NCBI RefSeq assembly: GCF_029581355.1
Contig: NZ_CP120849.1
Location: 2,450,501-2,514,500, forward strand
DNA length: 64,000 nt
Direction: 5' to 3'
Origin: Parabacteroides chongii
GTDB lineage: Bacteria > Bacteroidota > Bacteroidia > Bacteroidales > Tannerellaceae
The notes beneath the pieces were generated by a model. That model made no database searches. It was given only the letters and a program-made list of their open reading frames with translations, and was not told the origin of the DNA. The translations under genes and the position numbers were made by a program. Position 1 is the stretch's first letter; each line of letters begins with the position of its first letter. This document shows, in pieces, positions 16,250-24,852 of the stretch.

Positions 16250-17594
16250 GATGAGAGCCGAACAACAATATATCGATCTTTTTACCCAATATGAAGACTT
16301 GGTGTGCCGGCATAGTACTGCGGTGATGAATGCTCCGCGTGCTGAGGCTTTGGCCGATTTCGACCGCCTGGGTTTTCCTTCGGTAAAGAGTGAAGATTAT
16401 AAATATACAGATGTGGCGCAGGCTTTTGCTCCTGATTATGGAGTGAATATAAACCGCCTGGCTATTCCGGTCAATCCTTATGACGTATTTCGTTGTGATG
16501 TCCCGAACCTGAGTACTTCTTTGTATTTTGTCGTGAATGATACTTTTTACGACAAGATGATGCCGAAAGCGCATTTGCCTGAGGGTGTATACGCCGGTGG
16601 TTTGAAAAACTTTGCAGAGAAATATCCGGAAGTGGCTGCCCGCTATTACGGAAAAGCTGCTAAAAGTAGCCATGACGGTATAATCGCATTGAATACAATG
16701 CTGGCGCAGGATGGTTTCGTGCTTTATGTGCCGGAAGGTGTAGCTGTGGAACGCCCTATCCAGCTGATCAATATATTCCGTAGTGATGTGGATGCGATGG
16801 CTAACCGCCGTATCCTGGTTATTATGGAACCGCGTTCGGAAGCTAAATTGCTGATCTGCGATCATAGTATAGACGATGTGAAGTTCCTGGCCACTCAGGT
16901 CGTTGAAATATTTGCTGCTGAAGGAGCTTATTTCGATTATTACGATTTGGAGGAAAGTAGTATTTCTACATCCCGTTTTGCTTCCGTTCATGTGAAACAG
17001 GAAGCTTCCAGTAATGTCCTGGTTAATGGCATTACCTTGAATAACGGCCTTACACGTAACAATTATTATATCGAGCTGAACGGGGAATATGCAGAAACGA
17101 CGCTTTGCGGTATGTCTGTCATGGACCGTGAACAGCAGGTGGATACATACAGCCATATTACGCACGCTGTCCCTAATTGTACAAGCAACGAGCTCTTCAA
17201 GAATGTACTGAACGATCATGCTGTCGGTGCTTTCAGCGGACGTATCCTGGTGAAGGAAGATGCTCAGAAAACGGCAGCTTTCCAGACAAACCGTAATCTC
17301 TGTGCTACCCGTGAAGCGCGTATGTACAGTAAGCCGCAACTGGAAATCTATGCGGATGATGTAAAATGTTCACATGGTATGACAACCGGACAGCTGGACG
17401 AAAATGCATTGTTCTATATGCGTAGCCGTGGTATTCCATTGAATGAGGCACGTATGATGCTGAGTGTTGCTTTTACATCGGATGTGATCGATCATGTGCG
17501 TCTGGATGCGTTGAAAGACCGTCTGCATAAGTTGGTTGAAAAACGTTTTCGCGGAGAGCTGGCACGTTGTGCCGACTGCCGTATCTGTAAATAA
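16242..17594 (+). CDS. sufD: Fe-S cluster assembly protein SufD
   Basis: A 450-aa paralogue of SufB forming the SufBCD scaffold. The end carries the conserved SufD/SufB pattern CSHGMTTGQLDENALFYMRSRGI and the finish VEKRFRGELARCADCRICK. The N-terminus includes PSVKSEDYKYTDV, a common SufD feature. The first ATG overlaps the sufC stop. In many Bacteroidetes sufS (cysteine desulfurase) comes next; here a terminator and an unrelated VOC gene follow. Confidence 0.94.
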   Translation: MSEMRAEQQYIDLFTQYEDLVCRHSTAVMNAPRAEALADFDRLGFPSVKSEDYKYTDVAQAFAPDYGVNINRLAIPVNPYDVFRCDVPNLSTSLYFVVNDTFYDKMMPKAHLPEGVYAGGLKNFAEKYPEVAARYYGKAAKSSHDGIIALNTMLAQDGFVLYVPEGVAVERPIQLINIFRSDVDAMANRRILVIMEPRSEAKLLICDHSIDDVKFLATQVVEIFAAEGAYFDYYDLEESSISTSRFASVHVKQEASSNVLVNGITLNNGLTRNNYYIELNGEYAETTLCGMSVMDREQQVDTYSHITHAVPNCTSNELFKNVLNDHAVGAFSGRILVKEDAQKTAAFQTNRNLCATREARMYSKPQLEIYADDVKCSHGMTTGQLDENALFYMRSRGIPLNEARMMLSVAFTSDVIDHVRLDALKDRLHKLVEKRFRGELARCADCRICK

Positions 17595-17618
17595 GATATT
17601 ATTCTGATCTTTATAAAG

Positions 17619-17653
17619 GCCCGGATAGATGTTATGTCTGTCCGGGCTTTTTT
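17619..17653 (+). terminator. Rho-independent terminator of the suf operon
   Basis: An 11-bp stem (17619-17629 with 17637-17647, one wobble) is followed by TTTTTT, 24 bp after sufD. Confidence 0.9.
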
Positions 17654-17656
17654 GCC

Positions 17657-17664
17657 TATCTTTG
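17657..17664 (+). promoter_or_regulatory. -7 promoter element (TATCTTTG)
   Basis: It matches TAnnTTTG 25 nt before the VOC gene ATG. It directly abuts the suf terminator, and no TTTG is visible at the -33 position. Confidence 0.5.
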
Positions 17665-17689
17665 TATTTCACCAATCATTTATTATCAT

Positions 17690-18070
17690 ATGCAATTGAC
17701 TCATATAGCGATTTGGACGAAAGAATTAGAACGTTCCCGCGAATTTTATACAACGTATTTTAATGGGAAAAGCAATGAAAAATACGTGAATCCCAGGAAA
17801 GGGTTTGCTTCTTATTTTGTGACTTTTGAGGGAGGTGCTTCCCTGGAAATTATGCAACGGACAGATGTTACAGAAGAGAGGGATGGATTTTTTATAGGTC
17901 TCGCCCACTTCGCTTTCTCAGTCGGTTCAAAGGAAAAGGTAGATAGTATGATAGAACTGTTTCGTGAAAATGGTTATACAGTACTCGGTGAACCACGAAC
18001 GACGGGAGATGGTTTTTATGAGGGATCCATTGCTGATCCTGACGGAAATATTGTAGAAATAATTGCCTGA
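17690..18070 (+). CDS. VOC-fold (glyoxalase/bleomycin resistance superfamily) protein
   Basis: A 126-aa single-unit VOC protein with two beta-alpha-beta-beta-beta modules. Candidate metal ligands sit where glyoxalase I has them: H5 (LTHIAIW), E53 (ASLEIM), H73 (LAHFAF) and E123 (DPDGNIVEI). The complete H/E/H/E set suggests a metal-dependent enzyme such as a lactoylglutathione-lyase-like isomerase, but the substrate cannot be told from sequence. It is probably co-transcribed with the acetyltransferase gene that starts 2 bp after its stop. Confidence 0.85.
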   Translation: MQLTHIAIWTKELERSREFYTTYFNGKSNEKYVNPRKGFASYFVTFEGGASLEIMQRTDVTEERDGFFIGLAHFAFSVGSKEKVDSMIELFRENGYTVLGEPRTTGDGFYEGSIADPDGNIVEIIA

Positions 18071-18071
18071 T

Positions 18072-18524
18072 ATGGAGATACGTATTGAACAAGCGACAGA
18101 TTATCCTTATGATTTGCTTCTGTTGGCGGATCCGAACCGTGAGTTGGTAGATAATTACCTGAAAACATCTGATTGTTTTGTCGCTTTGTGTGAGGGGCAA
18201 GCCGTAGGAGTGATTGTCGTTCAGAAACAGTCTGTAAACGAGGCAGAAGTATTGAACGTTGCCGTAGATGAGTCTTTCCAGCGGAGAGGTATTGCACGCC
18301 GTTTGCTTCGCTTTGTCTTTGATGAATGGGCGCGACCGAACCGGATCACTCTGTTGAAAGTCTGTACCGGTACTTCTGCTCCCGGTCCCATGATGTTGTA
18401 CCAGCAGGAAGGTTTTGACCTGAAAGAGTTGGACCGTGATTATTTCGTACGTAATTATCCGGAACCGATCTGGGAAAATGGCATTCAGTGCCGCCACCGG
18501 TTAATCCTCGAAAAAGAACTGTAA
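18072..18524 (+). CDS. GNAT family N-acetyltransferase
   Basis: A 150-aa protein with the GNAT fold. Strand 4 is AEVLNVAVDESF, followed by the acetyl-CoA pyrophosphate loop QRRGIA (70-75) and the helix RRLLRFVFDEW. The frame can be extended to a TTG at 18063, but the ATG at 18072 starts 1 bp after the VOC stop and gives a standard N-terminus (MEIRIEQATDYPYDLL). The acceptor substrate is unknown; the layout resembles small-molecule or peptide acetyltransferases. Confidence 0.85.
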   Translation: MEIRIEQATDYPYDLLLLADPNRELVDNYLKTSDCFVALCEGQAVGVIVVQKQSVNEAEVLNVAVDESFQRRGIARRLLRFVFDEWARPNRITLLKVCTGTSAPGPMMLYQQEGFDLKELDRDYFVRNYPEPIWENGIQCRHRLILEKEL

Positions 18525-18527
18525 CAA

Positions 18528-19094
18528 CTAATTTATATAAAATAGATACAGGAAAACCGGATAATAATCTTTCAGGCTGGTATGTAGCTTTTTCAAGGCT
18601 TTGGAAATATGATACTCGACACCTTTAGTGGTTATTCCCAGCGTTTCCGCAATCGCTTTATGAGATTTGTTTTCGTAACGACTCATGATAAATACGATCC
18701 TGGTCTGTTCCGGTAAACCGGCCAGGGTTTTATTGACTATTTCCTGTGCTTCGGCAGTAAATAGTTCGCCGGGATCACAGGCCTCCAAAGTCGATATCCG
18801 GGTATTCAGTTCCCATTCGGCATGATTCAGTAAATGTTCATTTACATCTTCCCTTACCTGCAGGTGCTGCAAATAGTTCAGGCATTTGTTTTTAATAATG
18901 GTAAGGATATAAGCGGGAACATTCGAATTATCTTCCAGCGAATGACGGTTCTCCCAATAATACATCAAAGCCTCGATCGTAAAGTCTTCAGCAACAGCTA
19001 TATCTCTTACATACGTATTAGCAAAACGAATAAACCGGCCTTGATAATCCGTAAATAATTGATTGAATGCTTTTAAATCCGTTGTATTTTCCAT
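18528..19094 (-). CDS. Orphan ECF-type RNA polymerase sigma factor
   Basis: A 188-aa sigma-70 family ECF factor. The sigma-2 region is about 8-75 (FNQLFTDYQGRFIRFANTYVRDIAVAEDFTIEALMYYWENR). The sigma-4 helix-turn-helix is about 128-172 (LPEQTRIVFIMSRYENKSHKAIAETLGITTKGVEYHISKALKKL). A hydrophobic tail ends the protein. The start at 19094 is chosen because the upstream 40 codons are low-complexity, hydrophobic and AT-rich. It is of the Bacteroides expansion type normally paired with FecR and SusC, but no anti-sigma gene adjoins it. It could be the trans partner for the FecR proteins at 37-39 kb, which also lack an adjacent sigma gene; that is speculation. Confidence 0.88.
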   Translation of the reverse strand: MENTTDLKAFNQLFTDYQGRFIRFANTYVRDIAVAEDFTIEALMYYWENRHSLEDNSNVPAYILTIIKNKCLNYLQHLQVREDVNEHLLNHAEWELNTRISTLEACDPGELFTAEAQEIVNKTLAGLPEQTRIVFIMSRYENKSHKAIAETLGITTKGVEYHISKALKKLHTSLKDYYPVFLYLFYIN

Positions 19095-19211
19095 GACATA
19101 TTCTATATCCGATGTAAATGTAATGAAAAATATTATAAAATACACATATGTTGATAGTATGATATAAATACATATATTATTAGTAGAAATAATACTATAC
19201 AATATATATAA

Positions 19212-19315
19212 CAACTATCATACTATCATTGTTATATGTAAATAGCTGTATATTAATTGTATATATAATGATAGTATCTCTTTTTAACTATCATTGAACC
19301 ATCATCAACTATCAT
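19212..19315. repeat. Cluster of ACTATCAT octamers
   Basis: ACTATCAT lies at 19214, 19222, 19287 and 19308, and its complement ATGATAGT at 19268. The tandem pair at 19214-19229 and the inverted copy at 19268-19275 give a diverged version of the module at 19688-19753. Likely protein-binding sites. Confidence 0.6.
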
Positions 19316-19401
19316 TTCCCTATCTTAAAACAAGATAGATGCCTATCTATTTTCACGAAGTATGGGTCTTATTATCAATTAGATAGTGACTTTAGTCGTT
19401 T

Positions 19402-19460
19402 GACACCCGGGTGTCGATAGTGTCGAGATCCGGGTGTCGGCATCGTTCAGATCCGGGTCT
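19402..19460. repeat. Three-unit 23-bp dyad array
   Basis: CCGGGT occurs at 19407, 19430 and 19453, exactly 23 bp apart. The first unit is a perfect 14-bp palindrome (GACACCCGGGTGTC). The later units keep ATCCGGGT with partial symmetry. Nine-base spacers include GGCATCGTT. It is GC-rich inside an AT-rich region and has the same period as the arrays at 48863 and 60322. Confidence 0.7.
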
Positions 19461-19687
19461 AAATACCGCTAAAATGGGGGTTCTGGCAACAAAAAGTCAG
19501 TATTCCGGTGAAGATAGGTCCTGTGTCTTCTCAAAAAAGGTAGTAAGTCACAGCAAAACAGCAACAGCAAGATGTAAGCCATAAAACAGTCACTTGGAGG
19601 CACTTTTAGAGAGAAAAAAATGCGATTAAAGTGTTAAAATGGAGTTAAATGACAGTGTTATGATGGTTGAGTGATAGTAAAAAACAA

Positions 19688-19753
19688 CAACTATCATACT
19701 ATACCTTGTTGATATACAATTGATTATATCGAATAATGATAGTATGATAGTTG
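19688..19753. repeat. Perfect 15-bp inverted repeat behind the DUF5107 gene
   Basis: CAACTATCATACTAT (19688-19702) and its exact complement (19739-19753) are separated by 36 nt and lie 22 bp past the DUF5107 stop. The left arm is also repeated directly at 19212-19226. It could be a transcript-end hairpin or paired binding sites. Confidence 0.65.
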
Positions 19754-19775
19754 ATTTGTGAAAACAATGAATTAT

Positions 19776-22700
19776 TTATAACCGGAAAGCCTCCTCGTTC
19801 ATCAGTTTAGCCCATATATTTCCGGGATATAGTTCGATGGCCTGCTTGAATTCGGCGTTTGCTGCAGCCGGCTTATTTTCTAACAGATGTATCAACCCCG
19901 AATAATACAGGATATTACTTTGCTGTACGTTCTGATTCGCTTCTCCGAACTTGGCATACGAGTCCATCAGGTTTTTCTGCATACGTTCCAGGCTTTTTTG
20001 TATCTCCGACAGGGCTGCGTCTGCTTCTTTGTTCTTATTCAGCTTCCTGAGAGATTTCACTTTGTAGTAATTCAAGTCTGTCAGACGATTCCTGAATTCT
20101 GTATCGGCTGACTTCTCAAAGCATTCCCGAGCCTTGTCTGCCTGATTCATAGCTTCGTAGGCTACTCCGGACAAGTAATAAACTTTTGCTTCATATCCGC
20201 CTCCAGGTGAAGGAGCTACTTCGAGATTGACCGGATATTGGTTGGCCAGGTCGAATTCGCGGATAGCTTCTTTATAGCGTTTGCCTTTCAGGAGTTTCAT
20301 ACCTTTCAGCATATGCGAATCCACATAGATGTCGTGAACCTGTCCGCCGCCTTCCCACAGATGGAAATGCCGGTTGTCGAGAATCTTTATCGCTTTGTCG
20401 TACTGACCGGCTGCGTTGTATAATGTGAGCAGACGCATGACGGCATCATCATGCTTCATGACTGTTTTCAGATGTGCTTCCAAGCGTTTCAACCGTTGTG
20501 CTTCTGCAATGTTGGCTTGTTCACAGATTTTATCCGATTCTGTCAACAGAAGAGGATCGTTCGGGTTCGCCTGGATTGCCAGGTCATAATATTTTATGGC
20601 ATTATCCAGCTCGTTCAAACGCCCGTAACCGAATCCGACATTCCGGCAAGCAATGGCGAACGAAGGGTTGAGGTCTGCCGAAAGTTTCCAATGATCCAGA
20701 CCGCTTTCTTTTTGCCCCAGATAGTAAAGTAAATTTCCTAAGTGATACTGAAGATACGGATCGTCCGGGCTTGTTTTCAACAAATCTTCAAACATACCGA
20801 TCTCTTCCAGGCGGAAAGGATAATTATTCAGCGGGGAGAGCTGTTTAGCCTTTTCCATACAACTTGTAGCCTCTGCTTGATTGTTTTCTTTCTGCAGATT
20901 ATAGGCTTTGTAATAATACATTAACGGATAAGAGGCATAAGGTTCGCCTATGGCAATGGCACCATCCAACAATGCCAAGGCATCTTTGGTCGCTCCGATA
21001 GTCATGTAATTGGTTACTACCTCCAATAGCTCCTGAACGGCAATAATGCCTTTGCTATTGTGATTCGTTCCTGTTTTCAGGAAAGAAGCACCTTGTGAGG
21101 CGGACAAGCTGGCTTCGGCGGCACTCCAGTAATCCAGCGGGTCGATCTGCTGGATATAACGGATGGTTTCCTGCGCTTCGGCTTTCTTCCCCTGCATCCG
21201 GAGAATATAGGCCTTCAGGGTAAGTGCCTGCAGATCGCGTCCACCTACGTAAAGCGACTGGGTGATCATATCCATTGCTCGTTTGTAATCCTTGTCTTTC
21301 ACAGCCAGGACTGCCAGTTCATAGAAGGAACGATGTTTGTATTCGGGAGTCCAGGTAGCAGCCCAGTAAGCGTCGGTCGCTTTGCCTATATTGCCGGTCA
21401 TCTGATATACATAACCGAGATAATAAAGTGCTTCCGTGTTTTTCACCGTTGTGTAGTCGTGCGACAGACGGGCCTGGGCGCGTAGCAGATGTTGTTCAGC
21501 CTTGTCCCATTTCCCCTGCCGGATATAATGTTTCCCGACTTCTATATTGACGCGTGCATCCATCGAGTCGCGCAACAGGGCTTCGTTGTAGAAGTCCATA
21601 TAATCCAGGCGGGCATTGTTGAACTGGTCGACACGGAGTCCGGCCAGGTAAAGCTCTTCGTTTGTCTTATATTCTTTGACCGGGCGGGTGCCGTCGATAA
21701 CTTTCGGTAATGGTTTTTCTTCCTTCACGATCGGACGATAATCGACCAGCAGGTTGCCCTCGGTATCATAAAGAGCCGTGTACAGGGCTGACGGATCGGA
21801 AATATCGGGTACAGATACTTTATCCAGGAAGTAATTATCCGGGTCGATGTCGATCTGTTTGTCCATTAATGTTTGATCTTTATATTTTACAATTACCCGT
21901 GCGTTCTTGTATGCGGTGGTCGCACAATAACCGATCCGATAGTTATTACCCTGTTCCGGTTCAAAGTTGACAGCTGCATCTTCCGTTGCATTCTTCACCC
22001 CTTTGATTCCTTTGATCGGGTACCATATTTGGCTGAATTCGCGGATTTCTCCCGGATTGATCCAGCTGTAATCCGGTTGGTTGTCTGAGTAGCCACCTAC
22101 CATCAGTTCCAGGTAATGGCCATCTTTATCAGATAATATTTTGTTCCACATTTCGCCGTTCGCGTTGTTTCCCCATAAGAAGAACTTCTTTCCGGGTACG
22201 ACATGGCGGTTGGCTACATGTACTGTTCCTGCATCTTTTCCATAGTCATATCCGGCAAGGAAAGACATTTCGCTTCCCCAGGCAAAAATAGAGCGGGAGT
22301 TTCCCGTAAAGTTTTTCCACCAGGATAAATCGGCATTTTCTCCACTGCCGAGGTTGGCTTCTCCGACTGGCCAGTCGGTGAAATAGACTTTATGGTGATC
22401 GGCTCCGAATTGTACATCAGGCGGGAAGATGACCTGATACTGATCATTACAATGAACGGATACATTAGCCCAGTACAACATCGACTGGATCATTGGGGTC
22501 GGGTTGATCACTTTGATTTTTGCTTCCACCCAGGAACGGTTGGGATATACCGATACACCTACCGACCATTTCAGCCGGTGACGTAATTCCGTCTCTCCCA
22601 CCCAGATTGTCTTGCTTCCGTCTTCATTTTCTTTCATTGTCCAGTTGATAGGCATGTAACTGCTGGCACGGTGATGGTCGGGGATATTCCATTCGACACC

Positions 22701-23090
22701 TCCCGAAAGCCAGGCTCCTAACATGCCGATCAATGCCGGTTTTACGCCCGTTTGTGTATAAAAGAAAGGATAATCGTTGGTTTTGTCGGAGGCGGCAAAG
22801 ATACGGCCGCCGATCTCGGGAAGAATGGCGATGTCGACATACTGATTGTCCAGCCGGAGTACATTGTAATCCTGCTCGACTTGCTTTTCCGTCAGGACAT
22901 CGTAAAGGGGATAAGGATAAATATATCCTTCCGCTCCTTGATAAACACGACCGGTAAAGAAGATAGGATCGATTTCCGGGGCACCGATCTGGTAGGTCGG
23001 AATTTTCTCTGTTACAGACTTCATGTGAACCTCTTGGCCTAAAAGAGGAGTTGCACATAACAATAATGCTGATAGAAGTTTAGAATTCAT
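19776..23090 (-). CDS. DUF5107 / tetratricopeptide-repeat exported protein
   Basis: A 1104-aa protein with a signal peptide (MNSKLLSALLLCATPLLGQ). Residues about 40-330 carry the DUF5107 domain, a galactose-mutarotase-like beta fold common in Bacteroidetes carbohydrate loci (LDNQYVDIAILPEIGGRIFAASDKTNDYPFFY). From about 500 to the end there are many TPR units, including WDKAEQHLLRAQARL, GKATDAYWAATW and NAIKYYDLAIQANPNDPLLL. The start at 23090 excludes 40 upstream codons without signal features. It is likely the last gene of locus A and follows SusD after 153 bp containing a strong hairpin. Substrate and activity are unknown; sugar binding is inferred from the mutarotase-like fold. Confidence 0.8.
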   Translation of the reverse strand: MNSKLLSALLLCATPLLGQEVHMKSVTEKIPTYQIGAPEIDPIFFTGRVYQGAEGYIYPYPLYDVLTEKQVEQDYNVLRLDNQYVDIAILPEIGGRIFAASDKTNDYPFFYTQTGVKPALIGMLGAWLSGGVEWNIPDHHRASSYMPINWTMKENEDGSKTIWVGETELRHRLKWSVGVSVYPNRSWVEAKIKVINPTPMIQSMLYWANVSVHCNDQYQVIFPPDVQFGADHHKVYFTDWPVGEANLGSGENADLSWWKNFTGNSRSIFAWGSEMSFLAGYDYGKDAGTVHVANRHVVPGKKFFLWGNNANGEMWNKILSDKDGHYLELMVGGYSDNQPDYSWINPGEIREFSQIWYPIKGIKGVKNATEDAAVNFEPEQGNNYRIGYCATTAYKNARVIVKYKDQTLMDKQIDIDPDNYFLDKVSVPDISDPSALYTALYDTEGNLLVDYRPIVKEEKPLPKVIDGTRPVKEYKTNEELYLAGLRVDQFNNARLDYMDFYNEALLRDSMDARVNIEVGKHYIRQGKWDKAEQHLLRAQARLSHDYTTVKNTEALYYLGYVYQMTGNIGKATDAYWAATWTPEYKHRSFYELAVLAVKDKDYKRAMDMITQSLYVGGRDLQALTLKAYILRMQGKKAEAQETIRYIQQIDPLDYWSAAEASLSASQGASFLKTGTNHNSKGIIAVQELLEVVTNYMTIGATKDALALLDGAIAIGEPYASYPLMYYYKAYNLQKENNQAEATSCMEKAKQLSPLNNYPFRLEEIGMFEDLLKTSPDDPYLQYHLGNLLYYLGQKESGLDHWKLSADLNPSFAIACRNVGFGYGRLNELDNAIKYYDLAIQANPNDPLLLTESDKICEQANIAEAQRLKRLEAHLKTVMKHDDAVMRLLTLYNAAGQYDKAIKILDNRHFHLWEGGGQVHDIYVDSHMLKGMKLLKGKRYKEAIREFDLANQYPVNLEVAPSPGGGYEAKVYYLSGVAYEAMNQADKARECFEKSADTEFRNRLTDLNYYKVKSLRKLNKNKEADAALSEIQKSLERMQKNLMDSYAKFGEANQNVQQSNILYYSGLIHLLENKPAAANAEFKQAIELYPGNIWAKLMNEEAFRL

Positions 23091-23152
23091 GGTATCGCAA
23101 CTTTGATTTGTTATTAAGTATACTAAAAATAGAGTGAATTTGAGAGAGTAAA

Positions 23153-23183
23153 GAACTGTCCGGGATTGCTCCCGGGACAGTTC
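23153..23183 (-). terminator. Hairpin between susD and the DUF5107 gene
   Basis: A 13-bp GC-rich stem (23170-23183 with 23153-23165, one bulged base) is followed on the minus strand by TTTACTCTC. It may partly terminate the susCD message and lower expression of the DUF5107 gene. Confidence 0.55.
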
Positions 23184-23243
23184 CCAACAAGGCATAAGCC
23201 TTAGAAACACACTTTTGACTAATACCTTATTTGAAGGAGCAAT

Positions 23244-24830
23244 TCATCGAGTCAGGTTCGAATTCAGCTGGGCATCGGATGCCGGATACGGCAGATAAAT
23301 AGATTTTTCACCCTGCCAGGTTAGAGAAGCCGGTAATTCCACCTTTTCTTTCCGCATAATACCCGGAGCAACTTCGATAGCCGCATTGGCTTTACGTTCA
23401 TTGAATGTTTGTTCCAGCAATTCCATACGCATCTGATCATCGCGGCGTGTTACCAAAGCGACAAAGTAGCCGGCAACTTCCCAACCATGTTCTTTCAAGG
23501 CTGCATTGGCAAATGTTTCTCCATTCATACCTGATTGTAGTGGCTCCAGGCCAGCTCGTTCACGTACCTGGTTTATACATTCGTAAGCCATTGCGTTCGG
23601 TGTACCTTCAGCACGAGCCTGTGCTTCGGCATACCATAACAATACTTCCGAATAGCGGATCAGGCGATGGCGATGATCGTTGGTCATTAAAGAAGTATTG
23701 GCAGGCTTTGTATAATCGTAGTCTCCACCGTCTTCACTGATGGTAAATGCACAGAACATAGGCTGCTGTTCGGGTATACTTTCGTCCCACCAATCCAGCA
23801 ACTTACCCCCTTCTTTATTCCCTTCCAGAATTTTCGGGTTATAGGTTGCATCTTTTCTCGGACCGGCAGGGAATTCTTTCCAGAATTTTATTTCGCCCAG
23901 TGCATCACCCCACCCGGTAAGTGATTCGAATAAGTGGCTATTTGTCATTTGTGAATCTTCAGACCATGTTCCTACTGCACTTGAGAAATTGATACCGACA
24001 ACTGTTTCATTTGTATAATTATGGCTTGGAGCATATACATATTTATATTCCGGCTCCAGAATATATTCATACGCTCCGCTATTAACACCATCAATAACTG
24101 CTTTTGCCTGTTCTGCTGCCGAAGCATAATATTGTGTCTGTTTTAAAGGCCATCCTGCCATAGCCATATAGACGGCTGCTAGTGTAGCCTGAGCTGCCTG
24201 TTTGGTAATGAAGATGTTGGCTCCCTGGAATTTCTGGGGAGGTTTGGAATAGTCGGTCGGAAGTGTAGCAACACAGTCTTGTAGATCTTTGACAATCTGG
24301 TCATATACATCTTGAATATTGGCTAAAGGACGTTCGTAGTTAACTTCGGTGTCCAAAATCAGAGGAATGGCTCCCCAACGGCGAACCAACCAGAAATAAT
24401 GTACTGCACGCCAATATTTGGCCTGACCTAATGCAATATTTATTTCTTCTTGTGTCGTAGGTGTTTTAGCCCCATTTTCGATGATATAATTGGCCGCCTT
24501 GATCACGACGTAAGAGGTAGACCATGCAGCTTCTACCCCCTTATTGGCATCTGAGCCACGGAATGCGTCTACTTCTGCATAAGCTTGTTTATTACTGCCG
24601 GGATTAGCGGTTACGTCGTCACCCAACCAGGAAGGAATTGTAGGGTTAGTGTTGGTCTGTGTCAGACAGACATTCTTATACAATGCATAGGTTGCCATTG
24701 TTAGTTCCTCCTGTGTAGAGAAGAAAGTTCCCGGTGTCAGTTTACCTTTTGGATCTTCGTCGAGAAAATCACTACATGAGCTTGATAACAAGGCTATGCC
24801 TAAAGTATATAATATATATTTCGCTTTCAT
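23244..24830 (-). CDS. SusD/RagB-family outer-membrane lipoprotein (locus A)
   Basis: A 528-aa surface glycan- or nutrient-binding lipoprotein. It has a signal peptide with lipobox at C19 (LLSSSC), then SDFLDEDPKGKLTPGTFFSTQEELTMATYALYKNV, the standard SusD opening. The C-terminal part has the family pattern SEVLLWYAEAQARA, INQVRERAGL and an ending in which the final strand places PYPASDAQLNSNLTR. It forms the lid of the SusC transporter encoded 22 bp upstream. The ligand is not deducible. The locus has no glycosidase, so a non-polysaccharide substrate or enzymes elsewhere are possible. Confidence 0.92.
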   Translation of the reverse strand: MKAKYILYTLGIALLSSSCSDFLDEDPKGKLTPGTFFSTQEELTMATYALYKNVCLTQTNTNPTIPSWLGDDVTANPGSNKQAYAEVDAFRGSDANKGVEAAWSTSYVVIKAANYIIENGAKTPTTQEEINIALGQAKYWRAVHYFWLVRRWGAIPLILDTEVNYERPLANIQDVYDQIVKDLQDCVATLPTDYSKPPQKFQGANIFITKQAAQATLAAVYMAMAGWPLKQTQYYASAAEQAKAVIDGVNSGAYEYILEPEYKYVYAPSHNYTNETVVGINFSSAVGTWSEDSQMTNSHLFESLTGWGDALGEIKFWKEFPAGPRKDATYNPKILEGNKEGGKLLDWWDESIPEQQPMFCAFTISEDGGDYDYTKPANTSLMTNDHRHRLIRYSEVLLWYAEAQARAEGTPNAMAYECINQVRERAGLEPLQSGMNGETFANAALKEHGWEVAGYFVALVTRRDDQMRMELLEQTFNERKANAAIEVAPGIMRKEKVELPASLTWQGEKSIYLPYPASDAQLNSNLTR

Positions 24831-24852
24831 GATAATTATTCTTTATTTAATA

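Larger units (their letters stand above)
19095..19775. other. 680-bp repeat-rich intergenic region upstream of the orphan sigma gene
   Basis: No supported protein gene. It holds eight copies of the octamer ACTATCAT or its complement, a three-unit 23-bp array (19402-19460), a GATAG/CTATC small hairpin near 19336, and a perfect 15-bp inverted repeat (19688-19753). A 36-codon frame at 19474-19584 has no recognisable features. Both flanking genes are on the minus strand, so this is the 5' region of the sigma gene and the 3' side of the DUF5107 gene. Confidence 0.6.

Noticed and set aside
16224..17339. 371-codon open frame on the minus strand
   Set aside because: Antisense shadow of sufD, with no recognisable protein pattern.
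19474..19584. 36-codon open frame in the repeat-rich intergenic region
   Set aside because: It is short, with no ribosome-binding context, no family resemblance and no supporting promoter; random occurrence is likely.
19095..19775. Replication origin-like region (AT-rich with repeated octamers)
   Set aside because: No DnaA boxes (TTATCCACA-type), no dnaA or dnaN nearby, and the octamers do not resemble known initiator sites.
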